DNA from: Pseudocercospora fijiensis CIRAD86
Lineage: Eukaryota > Ascomycota > Dothideomycetes > Mycosphaerellales > Mycosphaerellaceae
Assembly: GCF_000340215.1 (NCBI RefSeq)
Contig: NW_006921537.1
Span: 2,897,685 to 2,961,684, forward strand
DNA: 64,000 bases
Direction of reading: 5' to 3'
Shown: positions 25,973-38,505 of the stretch, piece after piece
Layout: each line of letters begins with the position of its first letter
Numbering within the stretch: position 1 is the first letter of the stretch
Made by a program: the position numbers and the translations under genes
Notes under the pieces: generated by a model
Seen by the model: only the letters and a program-made list of their open reading frames with translations
What the model was told of the DNA's origin: nothing
Databases searched by the model: none

Positions 25973-26753
25973 TTATACTATTAATAATTTACTATATAAT
26001 ATACGGTAGTAGGAGGAGGTAACCTATAAAACCTACCCTAGAAAACGCCGTTAGTATATAGAGCGTAATACGTAAGTAAGCTAGACCCGAGGGTTAGTAA
26101 CGATTAGGGTAAATCTTAGCGGCGGTAAGGTTACTAATTTGCTCGGACTATCTCGGTTATAGTAGGTTTATATTCGGGTAGATAAATAATAAAAGATATC
26201 GTTAGATTAGGGCGTTGTTATCTAATCGATCGGGGGAGAAATTAGTTTTCGAGAATTGTAGTCGTTCGAAAATATACTATAATTTCGGACGTATATCCCG
26301 AGTAGACGAACTAACTGCTATCTATTCTACGATATTACGAGTTAATAGTTTTAAGAACCGAATACTAACCGAGTTAATCGTAGTATTTTATTACGTATAT
26401 AATAACTATATATAAACTAGTATATAGCCTAACAAGTCCGTATACGGGTCCGTTAGTATTATAACGTAAGGATATATCGGATTGCCTCGATAATAGCCGG
26501 ATTAGATAATAGTAGACTACTAGGTAAGTAAGAATATACTAGACTAAGATAGCTAAGGCTATAATAACGGTATAGATAGTATACCGGACGTCCTAATAGA
26601 CGATATACGATAAAATTTAGTCGGCGAGGTATAATAGTCGAGCTATATCTAGGGATAGATAGCGCAATTAGGGTTCGAGCCTTAGTAGCGTTGCTATACT
26701 ACGACCTATAGCTAGTAGACGCATCTACTATAACCGCAATTACAATACGAGAG

Positions 26754-26820
26754 TGCTAACTATTTTGCTAGCTAGTAAAAGTAATATAGACAATATAGTT
26801 TGCTACCTAGCAAACCGGTT
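26754..26820. repeat. Palindrome pair, probable intron (plus strand)
   Basis: Begins GTGCTAACTATTTTGCTAGC and ends with TTTGCTACCTAGCAAACCGG. Same layout as the pair at 25911-25972. The DNA between the two pairs (25.97-26.75 kb) holds no coding frame I can defend. Confidence 0.6.
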
Positions 26821-27419
26821 CGTATCTAATCGTCGTTTAGTAGATTAGCCCTAGGTTATATAACGCCTAAGTCTCGTACGATAGAAGTGCTAGATATAGA
26901 AATTCCGGTAGCACTATAACTATATACATTTACCTCCTATACGTTACACGTAGCTAGCGATATTTAGCGGCACTACGGCGTAGTATCGACTATACTATAT
27001 ATATAAGTAGGTTAACGTATAAGATGTCTATAAATAGCTTATATCTAATAATACTCAATCTAGCCGACTCCTTTACCGATAGGCTCTAGTATTTTAATAT
27101 AGGTATCGCGAGATAGGGAAAAACCGGTAGATTGTCTAGTAAGTATATCTACGTTAAGTTATATAGGGTATAATCCGACTTAACCGAGTATATCCTCTAC
27201 TAGCGAGATCTAACCTAACTACTAGAGGAGGCCTATAGTTAGTGTAATAGTATAGAAACTAAGCTAGTACGTCGATCGGTCGGGGTATTAGCGCACTCGC
27301 TAGGATAATAGGTATAAAGCAGATACTAGTAGTAAGAAATAACCCGGGTAAGTAGCACTTTATTAGCTACCGTCGATAGTACGTATAAATGCGAGGCAAG
27401 AGAGCTATAGTATTAGCAC

Positions 27420-28640
27420 TCGACCCCTAAGTAATAGTAAGGGCTAGAGGGAATATAAGAGATTATAATAGATAATATACGACGACGTATAAGGAGACAT
27501 TAAATCAAACCTAACTTATATACGCGGATTTCAAATACGACGCCTAAATCGAAATATAGTATAGTATAACCGCGCTATTCGAGTATACTAGAGAGAGTAC
27601 GTAGGCGAATAGTATATTATAAAAGAAATAGCATACGATAAGTAGAGGCGGACGCGTAGGTACGAGCGGTATAGTAAAATTTAATCGAGTTTACGTACGG
27701 TTCTAGGAGGACGTAAGGTAGGATCGGCTATAATAATAGACAAAGTAGCGATATAGTAGGTAGTCTAATATATATAGCGAGGAAAGATATAAGAGGACGT
27801 CGGTTCTAGAGGTTGTCTATATCCTACCTTTATCCGATTTCGCCTACTAAACTACTCGAGTACGTCGCTATTCCGAAACTTCTCTCTACGGCTAGCTATC
27901 GCGTAGATACGAGTAAGACTACCGAGATAGCCGACTACTAAATGTTAGCGAGTTATACCGAGCCGGCGCTAGCGACCGGTAATATAGCCGAGTATTGCGA
28001 TAGAATATTAATACGACGATAGTTATACGAGCGACCGCTACTACTTCTATAGTATAACTAGGCGAGCTTCTTAGCGGAAGAGAAATAGTTATATTACGTA
28101 GAATATATAGCGTTTTTATTTGTATAGGAAATATACTATTATAGAATAGAAATAGGGGAATAGCGACTAGATAAGTTAGCGACGTAGGCGCGGGTTAATA
28201 GGCCTAGCGATTAGGTAGATAGTATACCGGTAGGTAGTAATATAATAGTAGATAAGGGTATAATAGAAGTTAACGAGAGAGTAATAGGTAGATTAAGTAA
28301 GGGTATAATAGAGGTTAATAGAGGGAGGAATAGGCGAACTAGGCGAAGGCTACGATAAATAGGGGGTAAGCGGGAGGAGGAGCGTAGAGGAAGATTTGTC
28401 GGCCGGCTAGGTAGTATACGGGCGAACAATAAATAAGGAGCAGCTAAGTATAGAGGTACTAGAGGAATAGATCGTAGAGATAGTAGTAGAGATAACAAGT
28501 CTATAGGCAGAAATACTCTAACGAAGGGCGACGATACTATTAGTACATTATCGTCGGTAGGTTAATATACGACGTAGGTAAAAGGCGATAAGGAGGCGGT
28601 TAGGGTAAGGATAGAGAGAGTAGAATATATCGAGTAATAG
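27420..28640 (+). pseudogene. Ruined plus-strand coding segment P2, unknown product
   Basis: A single plus frame stays coherent for about 380 codons. Pieces include KLLSTASYRVDTSKTTEIADY, YTEPALATGNIAEYCDRI and, near 28240-28330, a twice-repeated KGIIEVN unit. The C-terminal side is very basic (RRTRRRLR, EEERRGRF). The opposite-strand stop-free frame at 28211-28498 is a shadow of it. No family is recognised; probably an exon of the same long gene as P3. Confidence 0.45.
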
Positions 28641-28925
28641 TAGTTCGGTATATAGATAGTTTATATTTTAGATCTCGACTAACTACGCTCTATCCGTATT
28701 TAACTTAAACGGTCTACCGATATAGGTAAATGCTAGCTATAACTGTTTAGTTATATGCTCTACTTCTAACGTCGGTAGACATCGTATACTATAGCGTACG
28801 AGCATAGCGACAGTATAGCGTTATTAATTTAATAAGGATACTAGTATAATAATATCGTTAGTAGATTAGAGACTATTACTCCCGCCTAACTGCCGAGTTA
28901 ATATAGCGATAATATAGCTACGTAC

Positions 28926-29005
28926 CGACTATTTCGCTAGACGGAAAAGTAAATAGCACGACCGGTATATTATTGTTTTTTTTCTAGCTAGCGAAATAGT
29001 TAGCG
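28926..29005. repeat. Palindrome pair between P2 and P3, probable intron
   Basis: Palindromes at 28926-28950 and 28975-29005. A plus-strand intron from GTACCG near 28922 to TTTAACGTTCCTAG ending at 29065 would bring the following frame into phase; this is plausible, not proven. Confidence 0.5.
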
Positions 29006-29899
29006 TCTAGAATTCCTACTCTATACGGTTGTTAGCGGGTACCGGATCTAGTTTAACGTTCCTAGCTAGAACGTACTCGATAGCGATAGCGTAGAGACGA
29101 ACACCTTAGATAGCCTTTTCTCTATCCTATATAGTGCTCTAAGTTATCTATTTGAGATATTCCTCTAGCGTTTTAAATTAGTACTAGAATTTATCCCGGA
29201 TCTAAGTAGGACCTATCTATAGCGACTAGAACACGCCGATAGCGACTAGCTATATAACGTCTAGCCGTTAACAACTCCGTATTTGCTTACTATATTCCTA
29301 GCATATAGTAAAAGGGAAATAGTAGTAGAAGTAGGTATAGTACCTCTCGATCGGCTTAGCCTAGAGCGCTTGCCTCTTCTTCGCAACTACGAAGTTAGCG
29401 TATAGGTATTAAGAGAATTAGTATATAGGGAGGCGGGGATTAACGAAGCGGTAGATAGTATATAGTTATTAGATAATAGCGAGGGTACGGTCGAACTATA
29501 TTATACTACTAGCTTCGTTTTACTAGATACGCTAGAAATAGGCGGTCTACCGACGGATCGCCTAAGCCTATAGCGTTTCGGGCTAGGTTAGAGGCAGTAC
29601 TAGTCGGTATATATAGATAGATAGATATTTCATTTGCCTATTGTAGTGCCTTTCGGCCTATGTAGGTCTGTTTCTATATATTGTTTTAGGTAGGAAACCA
29701 ACTTAGTTAGTAAAAACCTCCCTCCTGTCCTATTTATAAGTATTAATCTTCCTCGTTTCCTTGTTTTCCTTCCTCTAGGGTATACTAGTGTTATAGTTGT
29801 TACCCTCTAACTACCTTGCCTACTGCCCTACCCTTCTTTCCCCCTTTTCTTCCCTCCTTCTTATCTACTCCTTAGTTTCCCTTGCTAGTGCGAATTGTT

Positions 29900-32800
29900 G
29901 TACAAATCCCTATTTAATAATCTACTTTACTATCCTCTTTAGGTCTTCTTTGCTCTAGATTAGCTTGTTGTATTCCCTTTCTATTGCTTTTAGTCTCTAA
30001 TTACTTCTGCCTTCTAACTATTAAGGGCAGACTAGCAGTATATGCTTAGGGTTCTAAGATTGGTAGCTATATTAGTAAGCTTTGCTTTCAATTCCTAGGA
30101 CGTTTCTTCTAAACAGGTAAGATCTAAGTCTAATGTATTTAGATCTGATTTAGATAGCTAGGCTTGCCTCGGCCCTATTTAGGTCCTTATAGAGCTAGTA
30201 GTTGTATTAACCAAATTTGATTAGTGCCTTTAGGGTTCCTAGTCTAACTTGTATTTTGTTCTATTCCTGCTCCTATAGGTGTCTAGCAATTAATTCTGCT
30301 AGGCTTTGTTTCTCTCCCTTTAGCTTGTCTTCCTTTAGCCTTATATTTAGTCTCTAAAGCTCTTTCTCTAGCATTTCTCTTATTAAGACTCTATATTGCT
30401 CTAGGTCTTTAACTTTCTAGGGAGTTATTTGTAGTCTGTCTCGCCTCCTAGTCCTAATATACTAGGCTTTTATCTTGTCTAGTGCCTTTTAGATAGTCTG
30501 TTAGGCTAGGTATTCTATTGTCTTTGCTATATATTAGTGCCTTAGTCCCTTGAAGTATTGTTTAACTAGTAGGATCCCTAATTCCATTTCCACTACCCTT
30601 GTTAGTATAGTTTTGTATACTCCTAGGATTTTCTTTAGGCTTTAGGTTTAGGACCTGCTAACTAGTTACTTAATCCTCTTTAGTATTTTCTCCTAGGCTA
30701 TCTATATCTATACTCTATATAGTATTGCTAGCTTGACAATTGCTTTGTATATAACTTTAGCTTTCTCGAATATAGCCCCCTATATAGAGGCTATAAGCCT
30801 ATTAATAGATTGCATATTAGTATCTACCCTCTACTTTGCCTTCTTTACTTATAGTCCCTAATTCAGTTTTGGATCTAGCTAGATCCCTAGTACCCTAAGC
30901 TCTGCTAATAGTTAGGTTTCAAAGCCTTAGATAGTGATTGATTGCTTTATATTATAGGTTGATTTAGCCTTACTAAAGTGGATGAGCTAGTACTTTTCTA
31001 GGGCGAATTTTGCTCTATACCTCCTTGCCTATTTTTTATACTCCTAGTACTTCTCTTCTAGGATCTTGCAGTTGGTTTCTGTTATCTTAGACTAGGCTAG
31101 GATGTTTGTATTATCTATAAATCCTAATGCTAATGTGTTTTTTGATTCTAGGAGTGGGAGTAGGTCTACTATAAAGATAAGGAAGAGGATTAGGGAGAGT
31201 ATTAATCCTTAGGGGATTCCCTTTTTAGTTAGCATTAGGTCTAATTTGAATTTGCCTAGAATAAGCTGTATTGATCTTTCCTATAGGAAGGACTAAATGA
31301 ATTAGACTATCTAGTTTGGTATAGCTTTCTGTTTAAGTATATATAGGAGCCTTTTATAGGAGATATTGTTAAAGGCTCCTAAGATATTAAGGGAGAGGAG
31401 GGTTGCTACCTAGTTTTAACTATAGTGCTAGATATGCTTGATCTGTTCTATAATTAGTTCTATAGCTATTAGTATTAACCTCTTCTTTCTTCCTCCTATC
31501 TAGCCTTTAGGAAGGATGTTCCTTTCCTCGGCAAAGGTTATTAGCCTTTTAGCGACAATTTTTTCTAGTACCTTGCCTATTGTATTGAGTAGGGCTATTA
31601 GTCTGTAGGCCTTAAGCTATATATAGTCTTCCTTCTAGGGCTTTCTTAGCACTACTGTTAGGGACTTCCTAAATAGTCTTAGGTAGTGTCCTAGTACTAG
31701 GCTTTATAAAAAGATATTGGCTAGTACTAGGGCTAGCTCCTTCCTATATACTTTTAGAAGCTTGTTGTAGATCTTGTCTTCTCCTAGTGCCTTATTGCCT
31801 AGAATTTTCTTTAGGATCCTTTTAATAGTTTCGGGTTTGACCTAGGTGTCTCTTAGTATACCTAGTAGTAGAGTCTCTTATTCCGTCTCCTTTATATCTA
31901 ATAGGTCTGCTTGTACTTTTCTATAGAAGAAGTATTAGCCTAGGGCTCTTGCTTTCCCTTCTATTATAGTCTGCATTTGTCCTTATTAGTCTATAATGTC
32001 CGGGAATTGTAGTAGTATATCCTTATCCTGTTTAGGTCTCCTTGCCTATTTAGCTATCCTCTATATCTCCTCTAGTTTCTTTGTAATTATTCCTATTATA
32101 GATCTCTATTCTTGTATCTTATCTTTCTTAATCTGGATCTTCTTTTCCTAGCAGGCTTTATTATAGTTGTCCTATGCTTCCTAGGTATAGGTTTGTATCT
32201 ACTACCTCCTAGCCTTCCTTACTACTTTAACCTTCCTTATATACTTACTAGTCTAGTATAGTTGCTAGTATAGTGAATGTTTCTTTGCTAGGGTATGCTT
32301 TCTAGCTACCTGTTTTAGGATTCCTATTAGTTCTTCTACTGCCTTATTAATGTCCTCTAGCCTTAGTAGGTGCTTTGTTAAGAGTTCCTCTAGTTTTAGG
32401 TCCCTTTCTAGTTCCTCCCTAATCCTACCCTATTAGGTACCTTTCTAGTTAAGCTTCTCCTCTAGTTCTCTTTCCTAATTAGCTTAGACATTTAGCTCAA
32501 TCTATACCGGGAAGTGGTCTAATAATTCTTCTAGTTCCTAGTTGATTCTGTATCTTATAATCCTATTCCTAATCTAATGTAATACAAAGTATAGGTCTAG
32601 TGTACTACTGCTTCCTCTTGCCTCCTAAGTAATTAGTCCCTTTAGGGTAACAATTTCTATTCCTTCCCTCTCTAATATATCAATTAGTCTTCCTACTAGG
32701 AAGTAGTAAGCTAGGGTAAAGTCTAAGCCCTAGAGGGGGTAGTAGAGGTTGAAATCCCTAAGTAGGATTTAGTAGGTATTCCCCTAGATAACTCTCGGTA

Positions 32801-33190
32801 GTCTTTCTAGGGTTTTCAGTTAGGTACTGCTTCTTAAGTCTAGTAGTAGGTTGTATATGCAGTAGACTTAGAGTGTACCTTAGGATGTCTCTACTTAAAC
32901 TAATGTTAGGTCCCTATCTTCCTATAGTATAGCCTGCTAGGTTTCTGTATCTATCTCCTTGCTAATGTAGATGTATGTCCTTAGGGCTCCCTAGTTGTAG
33001 ATAATTAGGTAGTATCTTAGGTCTTTAACTATTGCTAGTCTCTTTGTATATAGGTTAAGCTAGGGCTCTTAGATTGCAATAATGTGATATTCTTTTAGGT
33101 TTAGTGCTTAAAGGAAGCTCCTCTATACCTTGTCTTTACTCTTGTTGACATTATACTGTATAATGTTTAGTAATGTTGTAATGTTTATTA
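29900..33190 (-). pseudogene. LINE ORF2: endonuclease and reverse transcriptase, RIP-ruined
   Basis: The endonuclease region begins near 33190 (NVNKSKDK, then HIIAI-EP as in Tad1 elements) and includes IYISKEIDTET near 32960. Reverse transcriptase follows at about 31500-31080 with GGRKKRLILIAIELI, LLSLNILGAFNNISYKRLL (from the AFDNV box), KKGIP-GLILSLILF and LGFIDNTNILA, where the catalytic FVDDT box has become FIDNT by G-to-A change. A terminal zinc-binding segment near 30060 (NPKHILLVCP) matches the 'ETPKHILLHCP' end common in this clade. Many Gln/Trp codons are stops. The element cannot encode active enzymes. Confidence 0.88.
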
Positions 33191-33229
33191 GGTTTTATCT
33201 ATATTATTTCCCTATAAGTTTTCCTTTAG

Positions 33230-34410
33230 TCTTCCTTTACTCTAGACTAACATTTAACTAAGCTTTGTCTGCCCTGCTTCCTTTCCTATAATGTTAAGGT
33301 ATCTTAGTCTCCCTAGTTGCTAGTAACTCTCTTATGCTAGTAAGGCCCTAAATGTGAACCTATTATCTTATCTAGACCTCTTTTGTAGCACTTAGCTAGG
33401 TTGCTTCTATACCTAGCTGCCCTAGCTTGTTGTATATCTTTTTAGTGTATTGATTCTAGCTTCCTTTGCCTTCCTAGCTGCCTGTATTCTTACTAGGCAT
33501 TCCTTCGCCTAAGAGGGGTGTCTTCTAGTACAGTATGTATATCTTGCTTCTCCCTTATATACTTTGCATTCTTTAACCTAGTAATCCCCTATATAATAGG
33601 AGTAGGTATTAGTTGTTTTTATATACTTAGCTACTAAGTGTCTATAGTGCTAACATTTGAAGCACTGTATTATCCTATAGTTGCTTCTATATATCTCTGT
33701 TTCCAATCTTTTAAAGTCCTAGAACAACCCCTAGTCTAGCACTATATTAGCTTGCTCTATACTCCCTACCTAGATAATTAGGGAAGACTGCTTCTTAGTC
33801 TCTTCGATTTTTCTTTTAATCTATACTACTTTTGTAATCTTTAGGCCTAGGCATATAGCTTGGTTTTGTCTCTATAGGCTCTTAATATCCTATTCTTCCT
33901 TAAAGCTTCTTATTATACTATAGGCTATAATTATAAATTGCTGTTAGGAGACCTTTGCTGTTTTCCCTATCTTAGTTGTCTATCCTTTTTGTATTTCTAG
34001 CTTCTTTTTGTCCTACTCTTGTGCTATAAACAGCTTAATTACCCCTTTACCTTCGTTCCTAGCCCTAATTACCTCTTTAACTGCAATTCTTTCTACAATC
34101 TCTTTCCCTATAAGTCCTTAGATTTCCCTTTGCTCCTATAGGTCCGTAATGTAGACTCTAACTACCGTCCTCGGGGGTTTTAGCGCTTCCTAACTAGCTA
34201 CTGCTACCTAGGTGCGGTAGTTTAGGCTTGTCTCCTATTGTTTCTTCGTAATCTTTACTACGACTGTATTAGCTACCTTTATAATTACGTAGCTTACCTA
34301 GTTGTAGATTGCTTTTAGTCCTCTAAGGAGTTCTAAGATTATTATCCTGTATGCCCTCTTAGGGGTTCTTCTATCTTCCGCCTTTAGCACCTCCTCTGCC
34401 CTAGTATATA
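33230..34410 (-). pseudogene. LINE ORF1: nucleic-acid-binding protein, RIP-ruined
   Basis: Upstream frame of the LINE. A CCHC zinc knuckle is readable near 33660-33620 as CFKC-HYRHLVAKY, whose last Cys has become Tyr, with further Cys residues toward 33540. N-terminal to it lies a basic and helical region (EIVERIAVKEVIRARNEGK near 34080). ORF1 proteins of this group package the LINE RNA. Ends are approximate. Confidence 0.75.
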
Positions 34411-37400
34411 GTGCTTTCTATTCGTCCTCCCTTCCTTCTTAACTGTCTTCCCTTCGTCTCTAATTATTCGCTACTATTTTCCTTCGCTAGTCGGTATATA
34501 TATCGTTAGTAGAGCTCGTTACTATCGTCTAGGTTAGATATATACGTTAGGCGGAATTAGGGACTATCGAGGTAATTAGATATAATTAGACGCAAACATT
34601 TACCTACGCGAGTATATTGCTATATAGCTTGCCTCTCGCGCTACTATATATAGCTAACGTTATCTACGTAAGGGTATTAATCGAAGCTAAGCTTACTCTA
34701 GTCGACCGTTACTAGTATAGTTAGTTCGATTAGTAGTAGGAGGTAGGATAGTACTAGCTTTCTATCTCGCCTAGCGCGACCGGACTATTATACGAATAAT
34801 ATTAGTAAGAGTAGGAGGCCGACGTAGATAACAACCTAAATACGTAGTACGTCGAATCCTTCGCCGAGTATAGAAGTAGCGACGAGAAATAGATTGTCGG
34901 TGCTATTAAGCTAGGCGTCGAGTAGCTATTCTTTCTCGCTAGTAGTTCTACTAGCGGCGGTAAAGTATAGGCAATTAATTTCCCTCGCTAGCTACTCGGC
35001 GTAGTCGAGACTATATACGAATACTAGGACGCGATCGCTAGATACAAATATACTCGCCCTAGGTTACTTCCTAATAAGTTATACGGCTATAAGTAGTAAC
35101 TATATCTACTAGTATAAGGAAATACGATATATAATATTAGCGCGATTAGTACTCTACTATACTATTATAGGCTAGGCGATAACGTTGCGCTATAGGAATT
35201 TAGGTTCTATTAATAGTAGTAGAGTAGCGGTTAGGTAGACGATCTAGGTACTAATCGACCTAAGATAGCTAAATTAGCGAAAGATAGAGCGGTATAGTAA
35301 CGCGGTTATAGTTAAATAGCACTCGTCGACGAAGATACGATCGAGCTAGTTCTAGACCCCGAGACGCTATATATATATAATAAATTAGGTAGAGTAGGCG
35401 GCCTTAGCGCTAACTAGGACAAGGGAAGCGGGGCGCTCTATTCCTAGTTACTATACTACGTAGGACACTTTAGCGGCTTTAAGTCGGGTAAGTATATTAA
35501 CTCGTAAAGTAACTAGAGGAAGAATAAGTACGGTAGTCTACGCACCTTTTATATAGCAAGGAACTATAAAGAGGAGACTCTTACCGGCGCTAGTACCGAG
35601 GATAACGAGTAGTCGGGCCTCGAGGGAGAGGATCTATCGTATAGCGGTCGCTTAACCCTTACTCTTCTACTATAGCCGCGGGTTTTATATAATTTCGCGC
35701 GCGTACTATAGGGCTTTATCGAGGGTAAAGACGGGGGCGAGACTACTATTCTCGAGTGCTAAGAGGTTGCTAATAGAGCTACCTAGCGATAGCTAGGTCC
35801 CCTAGTAGCGAGCAATAGCAGTAGGAAGCTAGAGGAAGTTCGACTAGATATAAGACGCGCGGTACCCGCCTTAGATTAAGCTATCCTATAAGTTAGACGA
35901 CGCGGCGAATAGATTAGCGTTAGTATATAAAATATTAGCAGTATAGAGACTATAGTTACGCTACCTAGCTATAGCTACCTCTATATCGTCGACCTCGTTA
36001 TCTTCGTCGTCTACGTCTAATTAATCGAAGCCTACGAACTTGCTAAAGAATTTCTTAACGATAGCAACGGAGAAGTAACGCTACTCGCTAATACTAAAGG
36101 CGGGTAGGCTAGCGGCTATAGTCTATCGACGAAGGTATCGGGTTATAGTATTATCCGACTAGACGAGGTTGTCCTTAGACTAGAGGAAAGGACTAAGCAC
36201 CTACCCGAGGTTAGATTAATACTAGTAGAGCTCGCGAAATAGTTAAATATATATAAGGTAATCGACAAGTAGGCGGCCGAGCTTAAATAGGAAGCGGACG
36301 TTTTATTTATTATTTAGCTTCTAGCGGAGCTTAGTATAGGTTAGGTAAATTATAACGCATCTATCTCGGATAGTAATAGAGCGGACCGACTAAGTATTAC
36401 GCTATATCGCCGAGAAGAATTCGGGTTCGCGGGCGGGCTAACTGCTACTAATAAATATAAGGACGCTAAGTAGCTAAAGAAACTCTTAGACGCAATGCTT
36501 ATATACGCCGACTGCCGAGCTAAGGCAGAGTATATCTAAACCGGCCTCTAAGTATAAATGTAATAAAGCCGGATTACTAGCGATAGCGTTAATAACGAAC
36601 GTCCGAGCTAGGTTAACGATAGTAGTATTACGCTTATCCTAGAGGAAGCTAAAGTAGACGGTAGTTTCTTTAGGGCAGTTATAAAGGTCGGTAAGGGGGA
36701 TAGAGTTATACGGGAGTCCGAAAAGGAGGTCGCGCCGTAGGATCTTATACGCCTATCGATAGTAATACTCGAGTAGGGTAGTTAGGTCTATAACTCGTAG
36801 CACGACGTCCCTAAATTAAACGGATTTACCGTCGGCGGCCTAGATAGCCTAATTAGTCGATATATAGTTACTAGTAAAGGCGAAGAGGGCACTACGCTAG
36901 CGGACAATTTCTCGGATAGCGGTCTCTCGCGTAAAGAGTAACTCTATCTTATACTTAATAGCCTCTAAAACTTCGTCGTCGCGGTCGAAGCCCTAGTTAT
37001 AACGCCGGGAGTAGTTAAATACGAGGAGTTGTCCTATCTAAATAATAGCGGAGAGATAGTAATTAAAGTCGTTCGGCTCCTACTATACGCCCGAATGCGG
37101 TTATACCGCATAAAGGGCGAGGTAGCTAAAGAGTAGGGAGTAGAACCGACGACTACTAATTAGGTACTAGAATAGGGAGAGTAGTAACTAGGAAATAAGA
37201 GGATACAGTTCTAGTTCTTCCGTCTCGGTAATACCGCTTCGAACGCGGTCGCTAAGTTTATTCTAGAGTTTGCGCTATTCGTTAGTCGGCGTTACTTAGG
37301 TAGGGCTATAGTTAACTTTTTCGTCGACTTTATCGCTTACTTAACTAGCGACTTCGGCGTCGACGTCGTCGTTAAGTTTATTAGTAGGCGATATTATAGA

Positions 37401-38505
37401 AGGGAAAAATAGAACTTTAGGGGAGATATAACGAATAAAATATACTAGCGCGTATAGTATAGCGTCGGCGTATTTAAGTTCGCTCGAGCGGGTCTTATAG
37501 CGCCGAAAGCGAAAATGCTTATAATAGTCGGACTTCTATATTATATTATAAAAGTTAGCGAGGGCTTGCTTATAGGAATTAGTAAGGTTAAAATAGGGGC
37601 TACTTTCGCTATAATGCCTTATCGTATAAGAGAACGCTCGGCGAGCGATAGCGATAACTTCTACGGTATAGGGCTTATTATCTTCTTTAGGTAGGCGGAT
37701 AGCGGCCTATATTTCGTCTTTATAGAGTAAGACGACGTAAAGGTCGATAAAGAGTTGCTAAATCTAGAGGGGGAGGGCAGATACGTAGGCTAAGCTATTA
37801 TAAACGATATTTCGATCCTCGTCTAGTTTCTTTCGAATATCGGCCTAAGCTTTAATTAGGGCAGACGCAAACCGGTCGTTATACGATAAGGGGGGAATAG
37901 GCACTATACGAGCGCGACGACAGACCTAGAATAGGCAATTCTATCCGGGTTCGTACCTAGCTTTAGGGTAGAAGAATTACTATACGTAGACATTGCTCTC
38001 TTATAGGCGATTAGGTATCTCTTATAGGCGGGCTTTTCTACTACCGCCCCGAGTCTAGGTATTAGTCTACTTATATCGCGTTTTATAATACTCTTATATC
38101 GAGGCATACGAGTAAAAGACAGCTATATATTATTCGCCCTATTCGTCGATAGTAGTATATTAGAAACAATCGAAGTAGAGCGGGAACTCCGGGGCTTAAT
38201 CGTCGGTTAGCTAGGGCTAAATTACCTAGTCGGATATTATAGTAATATCGGGGAACGGCTCGAATTCTTCGATAAGAAGGCGATAGATAGCAATAGGAAT
38301 AGTATATCGGTATTAGCGGCTAAGGTAAGCGTAAAAATAGTAAGAGGGTACAGCGTATCGGCAAGTTACGTACTTAATAATGCGATATTAAGGAAGATAA
38401 TAGAAGTAATCCTCGAAACGGTGTCTTTCCGGTATATAGGTCCCTAGGTATTAGGAGTAGTTCTTGTAATTCTAATAATCTCGATCGTAATAATATATTA
38501 ATCGC

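Larger units (their letters stand above)
29616..34486 (-). mobile_element. Tad1-like LINE (non-LTR retrotransposon)
   Basis: A 4.87-kb minus-strand insertion flanked by a perfect 16-bp duplication, ctagtcggtatatata, at 29600-29615 and 34487-34502. It has ORF1 with a CCHC knuckle, ORF2 with an exonuclease-endonuclease-phosphatase domain and reverse transcriptase, and a short TATC-type repeat tail at its 3' end (about 29612-29628). It interrupts gene P3 in frame. On the plus strand TG is common and CA rare, unlike the flanks where both are depleted. Confidence 0.92.
29066..38505 (+). pseudogene. Long ruined plus-strand gene P3, split by a LINE
   Basis: Coding DNA at 29066-29615 continues in the same frame at 34503-38505 once the LINE and one copy of its target duplication are ignored. 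The result is over 1,400 codons with only TAA/TAG interruptions. Pieces include LLRNYEVSVQVLRELVY before the LINE and ELAKEFLNDSNGEVTLLANT, FARAGLIAPKAKMLIIVGLL and YYSNIGERLEFFDKKAIDSN after it. The 3' end has a hydrophobic run (VVLVILIISIVIIY) before TAA near 38500, possibly a C-terminal membrane anchor. The product is not recognised. Length, restored Gln-rich patches and association with the SNF2 cluster are all that can be said. Confidence 0.5.

Noticed and set aside
26215..26415. Stop-free 66-codon plus-strand frame
   Set aside because: Short, without recognisable features, between two palindrome pairs; could be part of an exon but cannot be defended.
28211..28498. Stop-free 95-codon minus-strand frame
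   Set aside because: It is antisense to the coherent plus-strand segment P2 and is a Leu/Pro/Ser-rich shadow.
37904..38107. 67-codon minus-strand frame
   Set aside because: Antisense to the coherent P3 plus-strand frame.
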